Shown: positions 10,701 to 23,292 of the stretch, in pieces | How the letters are laid out: every line of letters starts with the position of its first letter | Numbering within the stretch: position 1 is the stretch's first letter | NCBI RefSeq assembly: GCF_046630445.1 | Contig: NC_092335.1 | Location: forward strand, 122,001-186,000 | Direction of reading: 5' to 3' | DNA from: Rutidosis leptorrhynchoides | Lineage: Eukaryota > Streptophyta > Magnoliopsida > Asterales > Asteraceae | Length of the DNA: 64,000 nucleotides | Position numbers and translations under genes: made by a program | The notes under the pieces: generated by a model | Databases searched by the model: none | The model's input: only the letters and a program-made list of their open reading frames with translations | What the model was told of the DNA's origin: nothing

Positions 10701-11499
10701 TCATCCACAAACTGATGGGCAGAGCGAAAGGACAATACAAACGCTTGAAGACATGCTACGAGCATGTGTTACTGATTTCGGAAACAGTTGGGATCGACAT
10801 CTACCGTTAGCAGAATTTTCCTACAACAACAGCTACCATTCAAGCATTGAGATGGCGCCGTTTGAAGAACTTTATGGTAGAAAGTGCAGGTCTCCGATTT
10901 GTTGGAGTGAAGTGGGGGATAGACAGATTACGGGTCCGGAGATTATACAAGAAACTACCGAGAAGATCATCCAAATTCAACAACGGTTGAAAACCGCCCA
11001 AAGTCGACAAAAGAGCTACGCTGACATTAAAAGAAAAGATATAGAATTTGAAATTGGAGAGATGGTCATACTTAAAGTTGCACCTTGGAAAGGCGTTGTT
11101 CGATTTGGTAAACGAGGGAAATTAAATCCAAGGTATATTGGACCATTCAAGATTATTGATCGTGTCGGACCAGTAGCTTACCGACTTGAGTTACCTCAAC
11201 AACTCGCGGCTGTACATAACACTTTCCACGTCTCGAATTTGAAGAAATGTTTTGCTAAAGAAGATCTCACTATTCCGTTAGATGAAATCCAAATCAACGA
11301 AAAACTTCAATTCATCGAAGAACCCGTCGAAATAATGGATCGTGAGGTTAAAAGAGTTAAGCAAAACAAGATACCAATTGTTAAGGTTCGATGGAATGCT
11401 CGTAGAGGACCCGAGTTCACCTGGGAGCGTGAAGATCAGATGAAGAAGAAATACCCGCATCTATTTCGAGAAGATTCGTCAACACCTTCAACAGCTTAA
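6910..11499 (+). pseudogene. gag-pol: Element A gag-pol polyprotein with two in-frame stops
   Basis: One frame of about 1529 codons begins at ATG 6910 (MAPTTRH); an upstream in-frame ATG at 6874 is also possible. Gag is followed by an Asn-rich linker (CAA/AAC repeats about 7650-7835) and CCHC knuckles, the clearest near residue 377. The protease has DSGA near 435. RT has FIDD near 769. RNase H has DAS near 917 and TDH. Integrase has the HHCC zinc site from about 1104 and D, D, E in DFITKLP, SDRDGRF and QSERT. The end is a GPF module and a chromodomain-like segment ([12 protein letters not shown]), which places it in the Tekay/Del chromoviruses. Stops are TAG at 7126-7128 and 10177-10179, both replacing Trp codons that are TGG in D and E. 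There is no frameshift. Confidence 0.95.
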
Positions 11500-11517
11500 A
11501 ATTTCGGGACGAAATTT
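11499..11517 (+). promoter_or_regulatory. Conserved post-pol hairpin (element A)
   Basis: AAATTTCG-GGA-CGAAATTT is an 8-bp perfect stem with a 3-nt loop that overlaps the gag-pol stop codon. The PPT region and the 3' LTR follow at once. The same hairpin follows gag-pol in B, C, D and E. Confidence 0.85.
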
Positions 11518-11534
11518 ATTTAACGGGTAGGTAC

Positions 11535-14500
11535 TGTAGTGACCAGAACTTTTCCATGTTTATATATATTAATTGAGATTGATATTTACATGATTAAATG
11601 TTTCCAACATGTTAAGCAATCAAACTTGTTAAGACTTGATTAATTGAAATATGTTTCATATAGACAATTGACCACCCAAGTTGACCGGTGATTCACGAAC
11701 GTTAAAACTTGTAAAAACTATATGATGACATATATATGGATATATATATATATATAGTTAACATGATACTATGATAAGTAAACATATCATTAAGTATATT
11801 AACAATGAACTACATATGTAAAAACAAGACTACTAACTTAATGATTTTTAAACGAGACATATATGTAACGATTATCGTTGTAAAGACATTTAATGTATAT
11901 ATATCATATTAAGAGATATTCATACATGATAATATCATGATAATATAATAATTTAAAATCTCATTTGATATTATAAACATTGGTTTAATAACATTTAACA
12001 AGATCGTTAACCTAAAGGTTTCAAAACAACACTTACATGTAACGACTAACGATGACTTAACGACTCAGTTAAAATGTATATACATGTAGTGTTTTAATAT
12101 GTATTTATACACTTTTGAAAGCCTTCAATACACTTATCAAAATACTTCTACTTAACAAAAATGCTTACAATTACATCCTCGTTCAGTTTCATCAACAATT
12201 CTACTCGTATGCACCCGTATTCGTACTCGTACAATACACAGCTTTTAGATGTATGTACTATTGGTATATACACTCCAATGATCAGCTCTTAGCAGCCCAT
12301 GTGAGTCACCTAACACATGTGGGAACCATCATTTGGCAACTAGCATGAAATATCTCATAAAATTACAAAAATATGAGTAATCATTCATGACTTATTTACA
12401 TGAAAACAAAATTACATATCCTTTATATCTAATCCATACACCAACGAGCAAAAACACCTACAAACACTTTCATTCTTCAATTTTCTTCATCTAATTGATC
12501 TCTCTCAAGTTCTATCTTCAAGTTCTAAGTGTTCTTCATATATTCTACAAGTTCTAGTTACATAAAATCAAGAATACTTTAAACTTTGCTAGCTCACTTC
12601 CAATCTTGTAAGGTGATCATCCAACCTCAAGAAATCTTTGTTTCTTACAGTAGGTTATCATTCTAATACAAGGTAATAATCATATTCAAACTTTGGTTCA
12701 ATTTCTATAACTATAACAATCTTATTTCAAGTGATGATCTTACTTGAACTTGTTTTCGTGTCATGATTCTGCTTCAAGAACTTCGAGCCATCCAAGGATC
12801 CGTTGAAGCTAGATCCATTTTTCTATTTTCCAGTAGGTTTATCCAAGGAACTTAAGGTAGTAATGATGTTCATAACATCATTCGATTCATACATATAAAG
12901 CTATCTTATTCGAAGGTTTAAACTTGTAATCACTAGAACATAGTTTAGTTAATTCTAAACTTGTTCGCAAACAAAAGTTAATCCTTCTAACTTGACTTTT
13001 AAAATCAACTAAACACATGTTCTATATCTATATGATATGCTAACTTAATGATTTAAAACCTGAAAACACGAAAAACACCGTAAAACCGGATTTACGCCGT
13101 CGTAGTAACACCGCGGGCTGTTTTGGGTTAGTTAATTAAAAACTATGATAAACTTTGATTTAAAAGTTGTTATTCTGAGAAAATAATTTTTATTATGAAC
13201 ATGAAACTATATCCAAAAATTATGGTTAAACTCAAAGTGAAAGTATGTTTTCTAAAATGGTCATCTAGACGTCGTTCTTTCGACTGAAATGACTACCTTT
13301 ACAAAAACGACTTGTAACTTATTTTTACGACTATAAACCTATACTTTTTCTGTTTATATTCATAAAATAGAGTTCATCATGAAACCATAGCAATTTGATT
13401 CACTCAAAACGGATTTAAAATGAAGAAGTTATGGATAAAACAAGATTGGATAATTTTTCTCATTTTAGCTACGTGAAAAATTGGTAACAAATCTATTCCA
13501 ACCATAACTTAATCAACTTGTATTGTATATTATGTAATCTTGAGATACCATAGACACGTATACAATGTTTCGACCTATCATGTCGACACATCTATATATA
13601 TTTCGGAACAACCATAGACACTCTATATGTGAATGTTGGAGTTAGCTATACAGGGTTGAGGTTGATTCCAAAATATATATAGTTTGAGTTGTGATCAATA
13701 CTGAGATACGTATACACTGGGTCGCGGATTGATTCAAGATAATATTTATCGATTTATTTCTGTACATCTAACTGTGGACAACTAGTTGTAGGTTACTAAC
13801 GAGGACAGCTGACTTAATAAACTTAAAACATCAAAATATATTAAAAGTGTTGTAAATATATTTTGAACATACTTTGATATATATGTATATATTGTTATAG
13901 GTTCGTGAATCAACCATTGGCCAAGTCTTACTTCCCGACGAAGTAAAAATCGGTGAAAGTGAGTTATAGTCCCACTTTTAAAATCTAATATTTTTGGGAT
14001 GAGAATACATGCAGGTTTTATAAATGATTTACAAAATAGACACAAGTACGTGAAACTACATTCTATGGTTGAATTATCGAAATCGAATATGCCCCTTTTT
14101 ATTAAGTCTGGTAATCTAAGAATTAGGGAACAGACACCCTAATTGACGCGAATCCTAAAGATAGATCTATTGGGCCTAACAAACCCCATCCAAAGTACCG
14201 GATGCTTTAGTACTTCGAAATTTATATCATATCCGAAGGGTGTCCCGGAATGATGGGGATATTCTTATATATGCATCTTGTTAATGTCGGTTACCAGGTG
14301 TTCACCATATGAATGATTTTTATCTCTATGTATGGGATGTGTATTGAAATATGAAATCTTGTGGTCTATTGTTACGATTTGATATATATAGGTTAAACCT
14401 ATAACTCACCAACATTTTTGTTGACGTTTTAAGCATGTTTATTCTCAGGTGATTATTAAGAGCTTCCGCTGTCGCATACTTAAATAAGGACGAGATTTGG

Positions 14501-14791
14501 AGTCCATGCTTGTATGATATTGTGTAAAAACTACATTCAAGAAACTTATTTTGTTGTAACATATTTGTATTGTAAACCATTATGTAATGGTCGTGTGTAA
14601 ACAGGATATTTTAGATTATCATTATTTGATAATCTACGTAAAGCTTTTTAAACCTTTATTGATGAAATAAAGGTTATGGTTTGTTTTAAAATGAATGCAG
14701 TCTTTGAAAAACGTCTCATATAGAGGTCAAAACCTCGCAACGAAATCAATTAATATGGAACGTTTTTAATCAATAAGAACGGGACATTTCA
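11535..14791 (+). repeat. Element A 3' LTR (3257 bp)
   Basis: It begins TGTAGTGACC and ends GACATTTCA, and is the partner of 1671-4925. The conserved core block is at 14401-14478. The following TAGGG (14792-14796) is the right TSD. Short ORFs inside (12115-12348, 13782-14045, 14326-14580) are LTR sequence found in every family member. Confidence 0.96.
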
Positions 14792-15512
14792 TAGGGTTTA
14801 TACCCTAATCAAGAAACAATTAGTATAATCGCGTAGAGAACGGAACGAGGAATCCGATTGTATGAACGATCTCTAGACCCAAGCTTGAAAAAGTGATGAA
14901 GATGATGATGTTTGGTGGTGTTGGTCGTCACCCAAAAAGATAAGGAAGGGAGGAAGGAGAGCAAAAGTGGTAATTAGGTTTAGATTAAAATTGTGTAATG
15001 TGTAAATGAGATGGAAAATAAAAAAAAATGGGGAGTATACTCCCTCCCCTTATGGTTGGCCGAATGGGGGGTCATGGGGTGGACCCCATGGCCCAATCTT
15101 GCTAAAAGTGTAATTTCTTGTGGCTCGAAAGCCCGAACGAATCCCGAAACGCGAAAACGCACTAACGCGATTAAAAATCCGGAAAGATAACAAACGCGCG
15201 ACGAAAAATAAATATAAATACTATATATAATTATATGATCTTAAAATATCATATTTAAAATAATTAGGATTTAAATATCCCAAAAACGCGACCGTTGGTT
15301 TGAAAACCGAAAAGATTCGGCGGACAGAAATCCGCGATACGTAGAAACGTATAATTTAAAATACGAATACAAATATTCACATAACACTTAATAATTAATA
15401 TATTATTATTAATATAATAATATAGGCAATAGAAATGACATAGCACGAATACCAGTTAACGGTCGTTAAATAATTAACGATAAAAGATAACGGAAAAAGT
15501 AGGGTCGTGACA
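14792..15512 (-). repeat. Element B left (3') LTR, inner part
   Basis: The B LTR resumes after element A with TAGGGTTTATACCC and runs to GGGTCGTGACA. It matches about 33158-34023. It lacks the CA/TA microsatellite that the right LTR has at this point. No gene is seen; the short ORFs 14980-15162 and 15264-15446 recur in the other LTR. Confidence 0.93.
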
Positions 15513-15529
15513 GTACCTTCCCGTTACGA

Positions 15530-15548
15530 AAATTTCGTCCCGAAATTT
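15530..15548 (-). promoter_or_regulatory. Conserved post-pol hairpin (element B)
   Basis: AAATTTCG-TCC-CGAAATTT on the plus strand is the same hairpin as in element A read in reverse. It lies 17 bp from the 3' LTR and overlaps the gag-pol stop. Confidence 0.85.
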
Positions 15549-18500
15549 AAGCAGGTACAGGGGTTGACTCATCATCTGGGAACAAATGCGGATACTTCTG
15601 CTTCATCTGATCTTCACGCTCCCAAGTAAACTCGGGACCACGTCTGGCGTTCCATCTAACCCGGACAATAGGAATTCGGCTCTGCTTAAGAGTCTTAACT
15701 TCTCGATCCAAAATTTCAATAGGTTCCTCAATAAAGTGTAGTTGCTTATCAACATGAAGTTCTTCCAGAGGAATAGTCATATCGGCCTCGGCCAAACACT
15801 TCTTTAGATTCGATACATGAAAAACATCGTGAACAACACTAAGTTCTTGTGGCAACTTCAAACGATAAGCTGCCGGTCCAACTCTCTCAACAATCTCAAA
15901 TGGTCCAACAAAACGAGGACTTAGCTTTCCCCTTTTACCAAAATGGATCACACCCTTCCAAGGTGAAACCTTTAACATAACACGATCACCAACTTGAAAT
16001 TCCACATCTTTCCTTCCCCTATCAGCATAACTCTTTTGCCGACTTCTAGCAGTTCTCAACCTGTCCTTAATCTGTACAATCTTCTCGGTAGTCTCGTGAA
16101 TAATTTCTGGACCTGTGAGTTGAGCATCCCCAACCTCATTCCAACAGACAGGAGACCTACACTTCCTACCGTACAGATCTTCAAACAGTGCAGCTTGAAT
16201 ACTTGCGTGATAACTGTTGTTATAAGAAAATTCAGCTAGCGGCAAATATTTATCCCACCCATTACCAAAATCAATAACACACGCTCGTAACATATCCTCC
16301 AATGTCTGAATGGTCCTTTCACTCTGACCATCCGTTTGAGGATGATAAGCGGTGCTTATATCTAATATAGTTCCCAAGGCTTCCTGCAAATATCGCCAAA
16401 ACCTCTATACAAATCGACTGTCTCGGTCCGAAATAATGGATACATGAACACCATGCCTAGAAACAATCTCCTTCAAGTACAAACGAGTAAGTTTATCCAT
16501 TGAATCTATTTCCCTAATCGGCAAAAAAGTGAGCCGACTTAGTGAGTCGATCTACAATCACCCAAATAGTGTCATAGCCACCCGCAACTCTCGGTAACTT
16601 AGTAATAAAATCCATTGTAATTCCTTCCCACTTCCACTCGGGAATCTCAGGTTGCACCAACAGTCCAGACGGTTTTTGATGTTCAGCTTTAACCTTAGCA
16701 CAGGTCAAACACTTAGCCACATACGTAGCCACATCACCTTTCAAATTTGGCCACCAATATAGCTCCTTAAGATCATGATACATCTTTCCTGATCTAGGAT
16801 GAATAGAGTACCTTGACTTATGAGCCTCATCCAAAACAAGTTATCGCAGTTCACCAAACTTCGGAACCCAAAGACGTCCTGCAAAGTACCTAGTACCATC
16901 TGCTCGAATCTCAAATTTCTTAGCCATACCTCTTACGTTCTCTTTCACAAAATTCTCTTCCTTTAAGGCTTCTTGTTGTGCCTCAAGAATCTGCCTTGCG
17001 AGGTTTGTTCTAATTGTCATATTCAAGGCCCTAAACCTGCGAGGTTCAGTCCTTTCTTTACGACTCAACGCATCCGCCACAACATTGGCCTTACCTGGAT
17101 GATACAAAAGTTCACAATCGTAATCATTCAACGTCTCAATCCATCTTCGTTGTCTCATGTTCAACTGTTTCTGATTGAGGATGTGTTGAAGACTTTTGTG
17201 ATCTGTGTACACAGTACTCTTGACCCCATACAAATAATGTCTCCAAATCTTAAGCGCAAAAACAACGGTCCCCAACTCTAAATCATGAGTTGTATAGTTC
17301 TGCTCGTGAATCTTCAACGGTCGTGATGCGTACGCAATAAATTTCTTTCGTTGCATCAAAACACAACCAAAGCCTTGACGCGAAGCATCACAATAAACAA
17401 CAAAATCATCATTACCCTCAGGTAGTGACAATATCGGAGCGGTAGTCAACTTCTTCTTTAAAATCTGAAAAGCAGTCTCTTGTTCATCCTTCCACTCGTA
17501 CTTCTTTCCTTTATGCGTTAAATCAATCAGAGGTTTCGCGATATGAGAGAAATCTTGAATGAACCTTCGATAGTAACCTGCCAATCCTAGGAACTGATGA
17601 ATCTGGGTAGGAGTTTTCGGAGTTTCCCACCTTTCAATGGCCTCAATCTTAGCAGGATCAACTTGTATCCCTTGTTTACTAACAATGTGTCCAACGAATT
17701 GAACTTCTCGTAACCAGAATGCACACTTAGAGAACTTAGCGTACAACTCTTCTTTTCTCAAAAGATCAAGCACTAACCTTAAATGTTCCTCGTGCTCTTC
17801 ATCACTCTTCGAATAAATAAGGATGTCGTCGATAAACACAATAACGAACTTGTCCAGATAGGGTCTACACACACGGTTCATGAGGGACATGAACACAGCA
17901 GGTGCATTTGTCAATCCGAACGGCATAATAAGAAACTCAAAGTGACCGTAACGGGTGCGAAAAGCAGTTTTCGAAACATCAGATTCTTTAACACGCAACT
18001 GATGATAGCCGGAACGAAGATCAATTTTTGAATAAACAGATGAAACCTGAAGCTGATCGAACAGATCATCAATTCTCGGAAGGGGATAACAGTTTTTAAT
18101 AGTAAGCTTGTTCAACTCACGATAATCAATACACAAACGAAAAGAACCATCCTTCTTCTTAACAAACAGAACAGGAGCTCCCCAAGGGGACGAACTAGGA
18201 CGAATAAAACCTTTGTCTAACAACTCACTGAGTTGACTTGACAATTCTTAAAGTTCGGAAGGCGCAAAATGATAAGGAGCACGTGCTACAGGAGCAGCAC
18301 CGGGAACAAGATCAATTTGAAATTCTACCGCGCGTTGCTGCGGAAGGCCAGGTAAATCTTCGGGAAATACCTCGGGAAAATCCCTAACAACATGAACATC
18401 TCCAACACTCTTCGTTTCTTTATCGGAATCAACAACATGGGCTAGAATAGCATGACAGCCCTTGCGAAGATGTTTAAGAACTTTCAAACAGCTAATAAGA

Positions 18501-20011
18501 TTTAACTGTCGGCATTTCTTATCTCCAAGAACCATCAACGGCTCTCCAACCACATTAGTAATACGAATAGCTTTATCATAACACATAATCTCAGCACGAT
18601 TCGCAGATAACCAATCCATCCCAATGACAACATCAAAACTATCAAGTTCAATCGGTACCAAATCTATCTCAAAATCTCTACCAGCTAAACTAATGTTACA
18701 TTTACGATGCACAGTCTTAGCAGTGAGTACCTTACCATTAGCTATTTCAACAACATAAGTATTGTCTAAAGGAGTTAAGGGTGTTTTGATTTTTGGACTT
18801 AATTTATTCGACACAAAACTCAAATCAGTCCCTGAATCAAATAGTACATAAACTGATAAATCGTTGACCGAGAACGTACCAGTAACAAGTTTAGGATCTT
18901 CCTCAGCATCCCTGGCGTTAATGTTGAACGCTCTACCACGTGCAGTCTCTGCAGTCTTCTTGTTGGTACAGGCATCACGGAAATGCCCCGGCTTCCCATA
19001 CTCGTAACAAACTCTCGGATTACCACCATTATTCAACTTTCCATTACCATTACCATTACCACCTCTATTACCAGCATTATTACCATTATTACCACCTGCG
19101 GCAGGAGTAGCAGAATCCGGCAGAAGCACCGTACAATCCTTAGCAATGTGTCCCTGTTTGGAACACCTCTTGCAAGTCACGGTACAGAAACCATCATGAG
19201 CCTTGTAACAACGTCGACACACACGCTGACTATGGTTATTCGAACCAGAAGTATCCTGCTTTTTCTGCTGATTCTGGTTTTGATTGCGGTTATTATCCCA
19301 CTTTCTCTTCCCATTATCAGCTTTCTTAACAGCCTCTTCACTGGGTTCGGTTACAGCAGCCTTGCTTCTTCTCAATATCTTATCATTTAACTTATGAGCC
19401 ATAGACATCGCGGCCTCAATAGTCTGGGGCTCACTACATTCAACCCCATGTTCAATTTTCTCGGATAGCCCATCAATGTAAGCTTCGATCTTAAGATTCT
19501 CATCTGCATAAACATTAGGGCACAATAAAGTCAACTCAAAGAATCTCTGCTCGTAGGCATCTAATTCGGTGCCCTTCATTTTCAAGTTTTTAAGTTCAAC
19601 CTCTAACTTCTTAAGCTCACCCCTAGGATGGTAGCGGGTGATCATTCTTTCCTTGAAATTATTCCAAGTTAAACCATAAGCCACATCATTTCCCAAACTA
19701 TTAACCAAGTTGTTCCACCAGGTCAATGCACTATCCTTCAAAGTGCAGCTAGTAAAACTAACCTTGTCTTTCTCTCGGACTCGACTAACCCTGAAAATAG
19801 ACTCGATTTTCTCGAACCAGCGGGTAAGTCCTATGGGTCCTTCTGTACCACTGAATTCCTGTGGGCGACTTGCCCTAAACATTTTGTAGGAGCATCCCAC
19901 CTGATTGTTGTTCGCATTAGCATTTGCATTAGCATTCGTTGCCATAGTAGCAGTTATCCCTTCGGTAACAAGACGTTGGATACGGGCTTCGTTGGACTCT
20001 CTAGGAGGCAT
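15547..20011 (-). pseudogene. gag-pol: Element B gag-pol polyprotein, degenerate
   Basis: The frame starts at the ATG at 20009-20011 (MPPRESNEARI). Gag has TRWFEKIESIF and LTWWN motifs, an Asn/Gly-rich linker and CCHC-like knuckles; the last reads CYEYGKPGHFRDAC, so its second Cys is replaced by Tyr. Protease has DSGTD, RT has FIDD, RNase H has DAS and TDH, and integrase keeps its HHCC site and most of the catalytic core. The C-terminal part has the GPF module and a chromodomain-like end ([10 protein letters not shown]). Breaks: AAA-type codon to TAA at 18246-18248, a stop at 16841-16843, a one-base gain in a T run near 16518-16524 that shifts the frame, and a stop at 16405-16407. It is about half identical by eye to the A polyprotein and so belongs to another family of the same clade. 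Confidence 0.94.
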
Positions 20012-20448
20012 GATCTTCGAAATAGAATAACACAACTGTTAGTACTAAGAATAACACCAGTGTTATAAAGGAATAGATCGAACACGAAAAGATTAACCAT
20101 TAAAATAATAGTCAATAACCACTATGTGTAATAACATGACAGTAATGATTGTTATAGAAATAACCACCACATGCATACATATTTTATGATAACATCATAC
20201 AACATACATAGCACCTAACATATATGATCTACATTACACATAATATAACATGCTAAGAGTCACAACATCAGACATAAAATGTGATAATGATAATAGATGT
20301 CATAAAAATAACCATCCATACATAATGAAAAACATCCCATAACAAAACCTTAATAAAATCCTCGGCAAAATGCCATATATAATCCAAAAATGTATGTATG
20401 AAGGGACATTAATCTTATGAAATAAGTAATCAATCATGAATCATCATA
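20012..20448 (-). other. Element B spacer between leader ORF and gag
   Basis: These 437 bp are AT-rich and contain many ACATA-like words. I see no ORF, hairpin or repeat of note. On the minus strand they form the untranslated region between the leader ORF stop (20449-20451) and gag. Confidence 0.7.
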
Positions 20449-20573
20449 TCACATCTGCTTAGAGCGGGTGTGATAAGCTGGGCCAGCATGAGTCTCAGCA
20501 GAAGGCTCATACTTCCGCAACTTTCCTTTCACTTCTTCCAACTCTTCCTTCAAACCACGAACTGTGCTCTCTA
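20449..20573 (-). pseudogene. Element B leader ORF, 3' part (split by element C)
   Basis: On the minus strand this is the second exon-like half of the small ORF whose first half is 30090-30398. It encodes a Leu/Glu/Lys heptad-like stretch (GLKEELEEVKGKLRKYE) and ends HTRSKQM before a TGA. With element C and one copy of the CTCTA duplication removed, the two halves are in the same frame, giving about 142 residues. The function is unknown. Confidence 0.78.
20569..20573. repeat. Target site duplication of element C, left copy (CTCTA)
   Basis: CTCTA precedes the C 5' LTR and recurs at 30090-30094 directly after the 3' LTR. Confidence 0.96.
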
Positions 20574-21648
20574 TGTAACATCCCGCCTTTTTCCGTTTAC
20601 TTTTCCGTTATACTATTTTAAACTCCGTTATATGTTATAACATCTCCCGTTGATACGCGTTTTAAATTATCTCGTTTAGGTAATTCACGCACCCGAATGA
20701 AAGTTGAGGGACTAAACTTGACAAGGGATCAAACCCTTGACTAGGTCAAAGGGTCAAACCCCTTTCACCCATTCATTATCATCTCCATCTCTCTCTCTTT
20801 CTCTCTAGCAAGAACACACACACCATTACCAAATTCATTCAATCATCATCTAAATCCGATCTAGGAGGCTTACAACAAAATAAATTACATATTCGTAATC
20901 CTCTCTTCATCCTCTTCATTTTGGTACCAACTTCATCTCGTTTGGGTAACATTTCTAAAACTCTAGATTTCTCTAAATTCGTGTTTTTGACTTGAAATGG
21001 TGTTAGTTAGTGTCTATGGCTCATTGTGATGTAGTGTATGTAATTTGTATGCTCGATCTCGTTGTTTTAGTATAACTAGCATGAACTTGAATTTTGGTGT
21101 GTTGTTCTTGAATTTTGGATGATCATATGTTGTTAGATGTTAAAAGTTCATGTCCTAATTGTGTTCCTAGTATCACTAGCTTCAATTTGATGTGTAGGTT
21201 GCTTGAGAAAACTCCATAAACTTGATTAGTGATTTTGGTGAATTCGGGTTAGGGTTTGATAAGCTTGAAATGAATATTTGATGCATTGAATGACATGAAT
21301 TGTAGTTAGTAAGTAGTTAGTTGTATTGTATGCTCGATTACCTACAAAACGGCATGTTATATGTATGCATTAAATGCCCGAATCATAAATGTGCACTTAT
21401 CAAATTTGTGTATTAAATGTGTGCATTAATTGATCATTTACTTTGGAAATCCGATTGTTACAAATAACATTTTTGGTTGGTGAAATGTATTTAGATGTGT
21501 TCTTTGTCAAATTACCTTTCTAACGATATAAGATACGAGTTCTAAGTGTTAGCGGTTTGTAATTTATGCTTGAAAGAGTTTTGATTTGGGACTTGAACAA
21601 TTGAGACTGACCAGGTACCAGCGCACGGCCAATGCCGCGGCGCGGCCA

Positions 21649-21673
21649 GCTTATGTCGCGGCGCGACATAAGC
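21649..21673. repeat. GC-rich inverted repeat in C 5' LTR
   Basis: GCTTATGTCGC, loop GGC, GCGACATAAGC: an 11-bp perfect stem next to a CCGCGGCGCGGCC stretch, in an otherwise AT-rich LTR. An identical copy is at 28869-28893 in the 3' LTR. Confidence 0.9.
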
Positions 21674-22520
21674 CGTGGTCAGGTTCTGACCTCCATGTCC
21701 AAAATACGAAAAATGTTTGGCATACTACGGACCTCCGATTCACATGAAACTTGTTCTAACATGCTCATATATGATTAAAAACCTCAGAAAAATAGTTCGG
21801 GACCCGACCCGAACATGTTGACTTTTTCGTTGACTTTGACCCGACCAAGTTGACTTTTAATCAAACTTAACTAAATGATTATGCAACCTTCCTAACTTGT
21901 TTATATACTTGTATCTTGCATGAAACTTGACAATTTGATTTCACATGCTACATAATCGAGTCGTAACGAGCCGTAGGACTAATTGAACATCTTTGACCTA
22001 TCGTGTTTACCGTTATTGATACGACCTATTTGTTTAGGTCAAGACTAGCACTATCCTTCGCACACGTTACTTTGTGAAGTACTTTTCATACGTGCACTCA
22101 AGGTGAGATCATGGTCCCACTTTTACTCTTTTGCACTTACATTTGGGATGAGAAAAACATAAACGTTTCTTTTTACTAAGTGAACACAAGTACAGGAAAA
22201 CAAACATTCTACATACGAGTTTGAACAAAAATCCTCAATTCGATTATCATTAGTTACACTTGCCGGGTGTAAGCGAGAACTTATGTTATATGGCCATATG
22301 GGTTTGACAAACCCTCATTCAAACGGTTCGCTACCGTTTACGAATGAAATGTATTTTCGAGAAACAGTGTATGTTCTAACACTATTGTGATGGGGTTCTA
22401 TGGAAGGAATGTTAAGCATTGATAATTGGGTGCTCGTGAAACAAACTTTTGGAATGTATTACGATTATCTCATGGTTGCAAATCTTGTGGTTCACTTGTA
22501 CTTACTTACTCAAACCTATG

Positions 22521-22599
22521 ATTTCACCAACGTTTTCGTTGACAGATTTCTATGTTTTTCTCCGGTCCTTGAACGATACATGATACATGCTTCCGCTCA
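22521..22599 (+). promoter_or_regulatory. Conserved LTR core block with stem-loop (C 5' LTR)
   Basis: TTTCACCAAC, hairpin CAACG-TTTT-CGTTG (22528-22541), GTTTTTCTCCGGT, then ATGCTTCCGCT. Compared with A, the closing A-T pair of the stem is G-C, a compensatory change. The 3' LTR copy (29741-29819) has CTCAGGT, the form seen in A, where this copy has CTCCGGT. Confidence 0.7.
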
Positions 22600-22871
22600 T
22601 TATTTTGATACTTGCATTGGATGTCGAGTATATATGCATACATGGAGCGTCTTTTGGCTACTTTTAAATTGTGTCGCATAAGTTTCATTTGTACTTAAAA
22701 CTTTGTATCGTAACTTGTGGTGGAACTATTCTTGTAAACTTTGAACAATCTTTACATTTGAAATGAATGCGACATATCTTTAGGTCAAACGTTGTTTTAA
22801 AGACTTATGACCACGTAACGGGACCTAAGTAGACGGCGCCGTCAAACATGCTTTGGTCGGGTCGCTACAGA

Positions 22872-22882
22872 TGGTATCAGAG
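22872..22882 (+). other. Primer-binding site of element C (initiator tRNA-Met)
   Basis: TGGTATCAGAG lies two bases after the LTR end and matches the standard plant initiator tRNA-Met complement. Confidence 0.92.
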
Positions 22883-23292
22883 TGTTGGTTGTAGGGATTT
22901 AGAGTTCATTGGTGTCGACCCCGAGTCATAGGGTACATTGGTGAGTCTAGACTACAACCGGCATATAGACTTGAAGTAGGAATTACTTGACTACTTGTGC
23001 ATTTATACTCGAACGCTTCTACTCATATCTACTCTTAGTTCATCTTAATCTCACGTTGTTTAATTTGATTGACACGCCACCTTGACTTTATAGAATAATG
23101 TCGAATGCACATATGAATCAGGGTAATATAATTTCCGGGATTATATTACGGTGACTCATATGAACGTTCCGACATTATGGCATAAAGAATTTAAGGCGAG
23201 TCGAGGAAAAACTTCTCTTTATCTTTATTCTATATCACGGTTAGTATTATTGAGAATACTAATCAATGATATTCTTGTGTCTTGAAGGAACA
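22883..23292 (+). other. Element C leader between PBS and gag
   Basis: About 410 bp with no long ORF. I see nothing in it beyond ordinary untranslated leader sequence. Confidence 0.75.

Larger units (their letters stand above)
1671..14791 (+). mobile_element. Element A: Tekay-like Ty3/gypsy retrotransposon with F-box cargo
   Basis: This complete 13.1-kb insertion lies in the left LTR of B. Order: 5' LTR 1671-4925, PBS 4928-4939, acidic ORF 5135-5740, F-box ORF 5887-6568 (frameshifted here), internal PPT-like copy 6757-6772, gag-pol 6910-11499, hairpin 11499-11517, PPT, 3' LTR 11535-14791. The TSD is TAGGG. Elements D and E have the same order. Gag-pol is open apart from two TGG-to-TAG changes, making this the best preserved polyprotein in the window, although its F-box cargo is broken. 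Confidence 0.97.
20574..22869 (+). repeat. Element C 5' LTR (2296 bp)
   Basis: It begins TGTAACATCCCGCC and ends GGGTCGCTACA. Conserved core motifs shared with A and B lie at about 22101-22599. A GC-rich palindromic patch lies at 21625-21676. The ORF at 22400-22681 is LTR sequence that is shortened in the 3' copy and is not supported as a gene. Confidence 0.96.

Noticed and set aside
22400-22681. 93-aa ORF in the C 5' LTR, shorter copy at 29674-29901
   Set aside because: It is LTR sequence spanning the conserved core block; a stop and substitutions shorten it in the 3' LTR.
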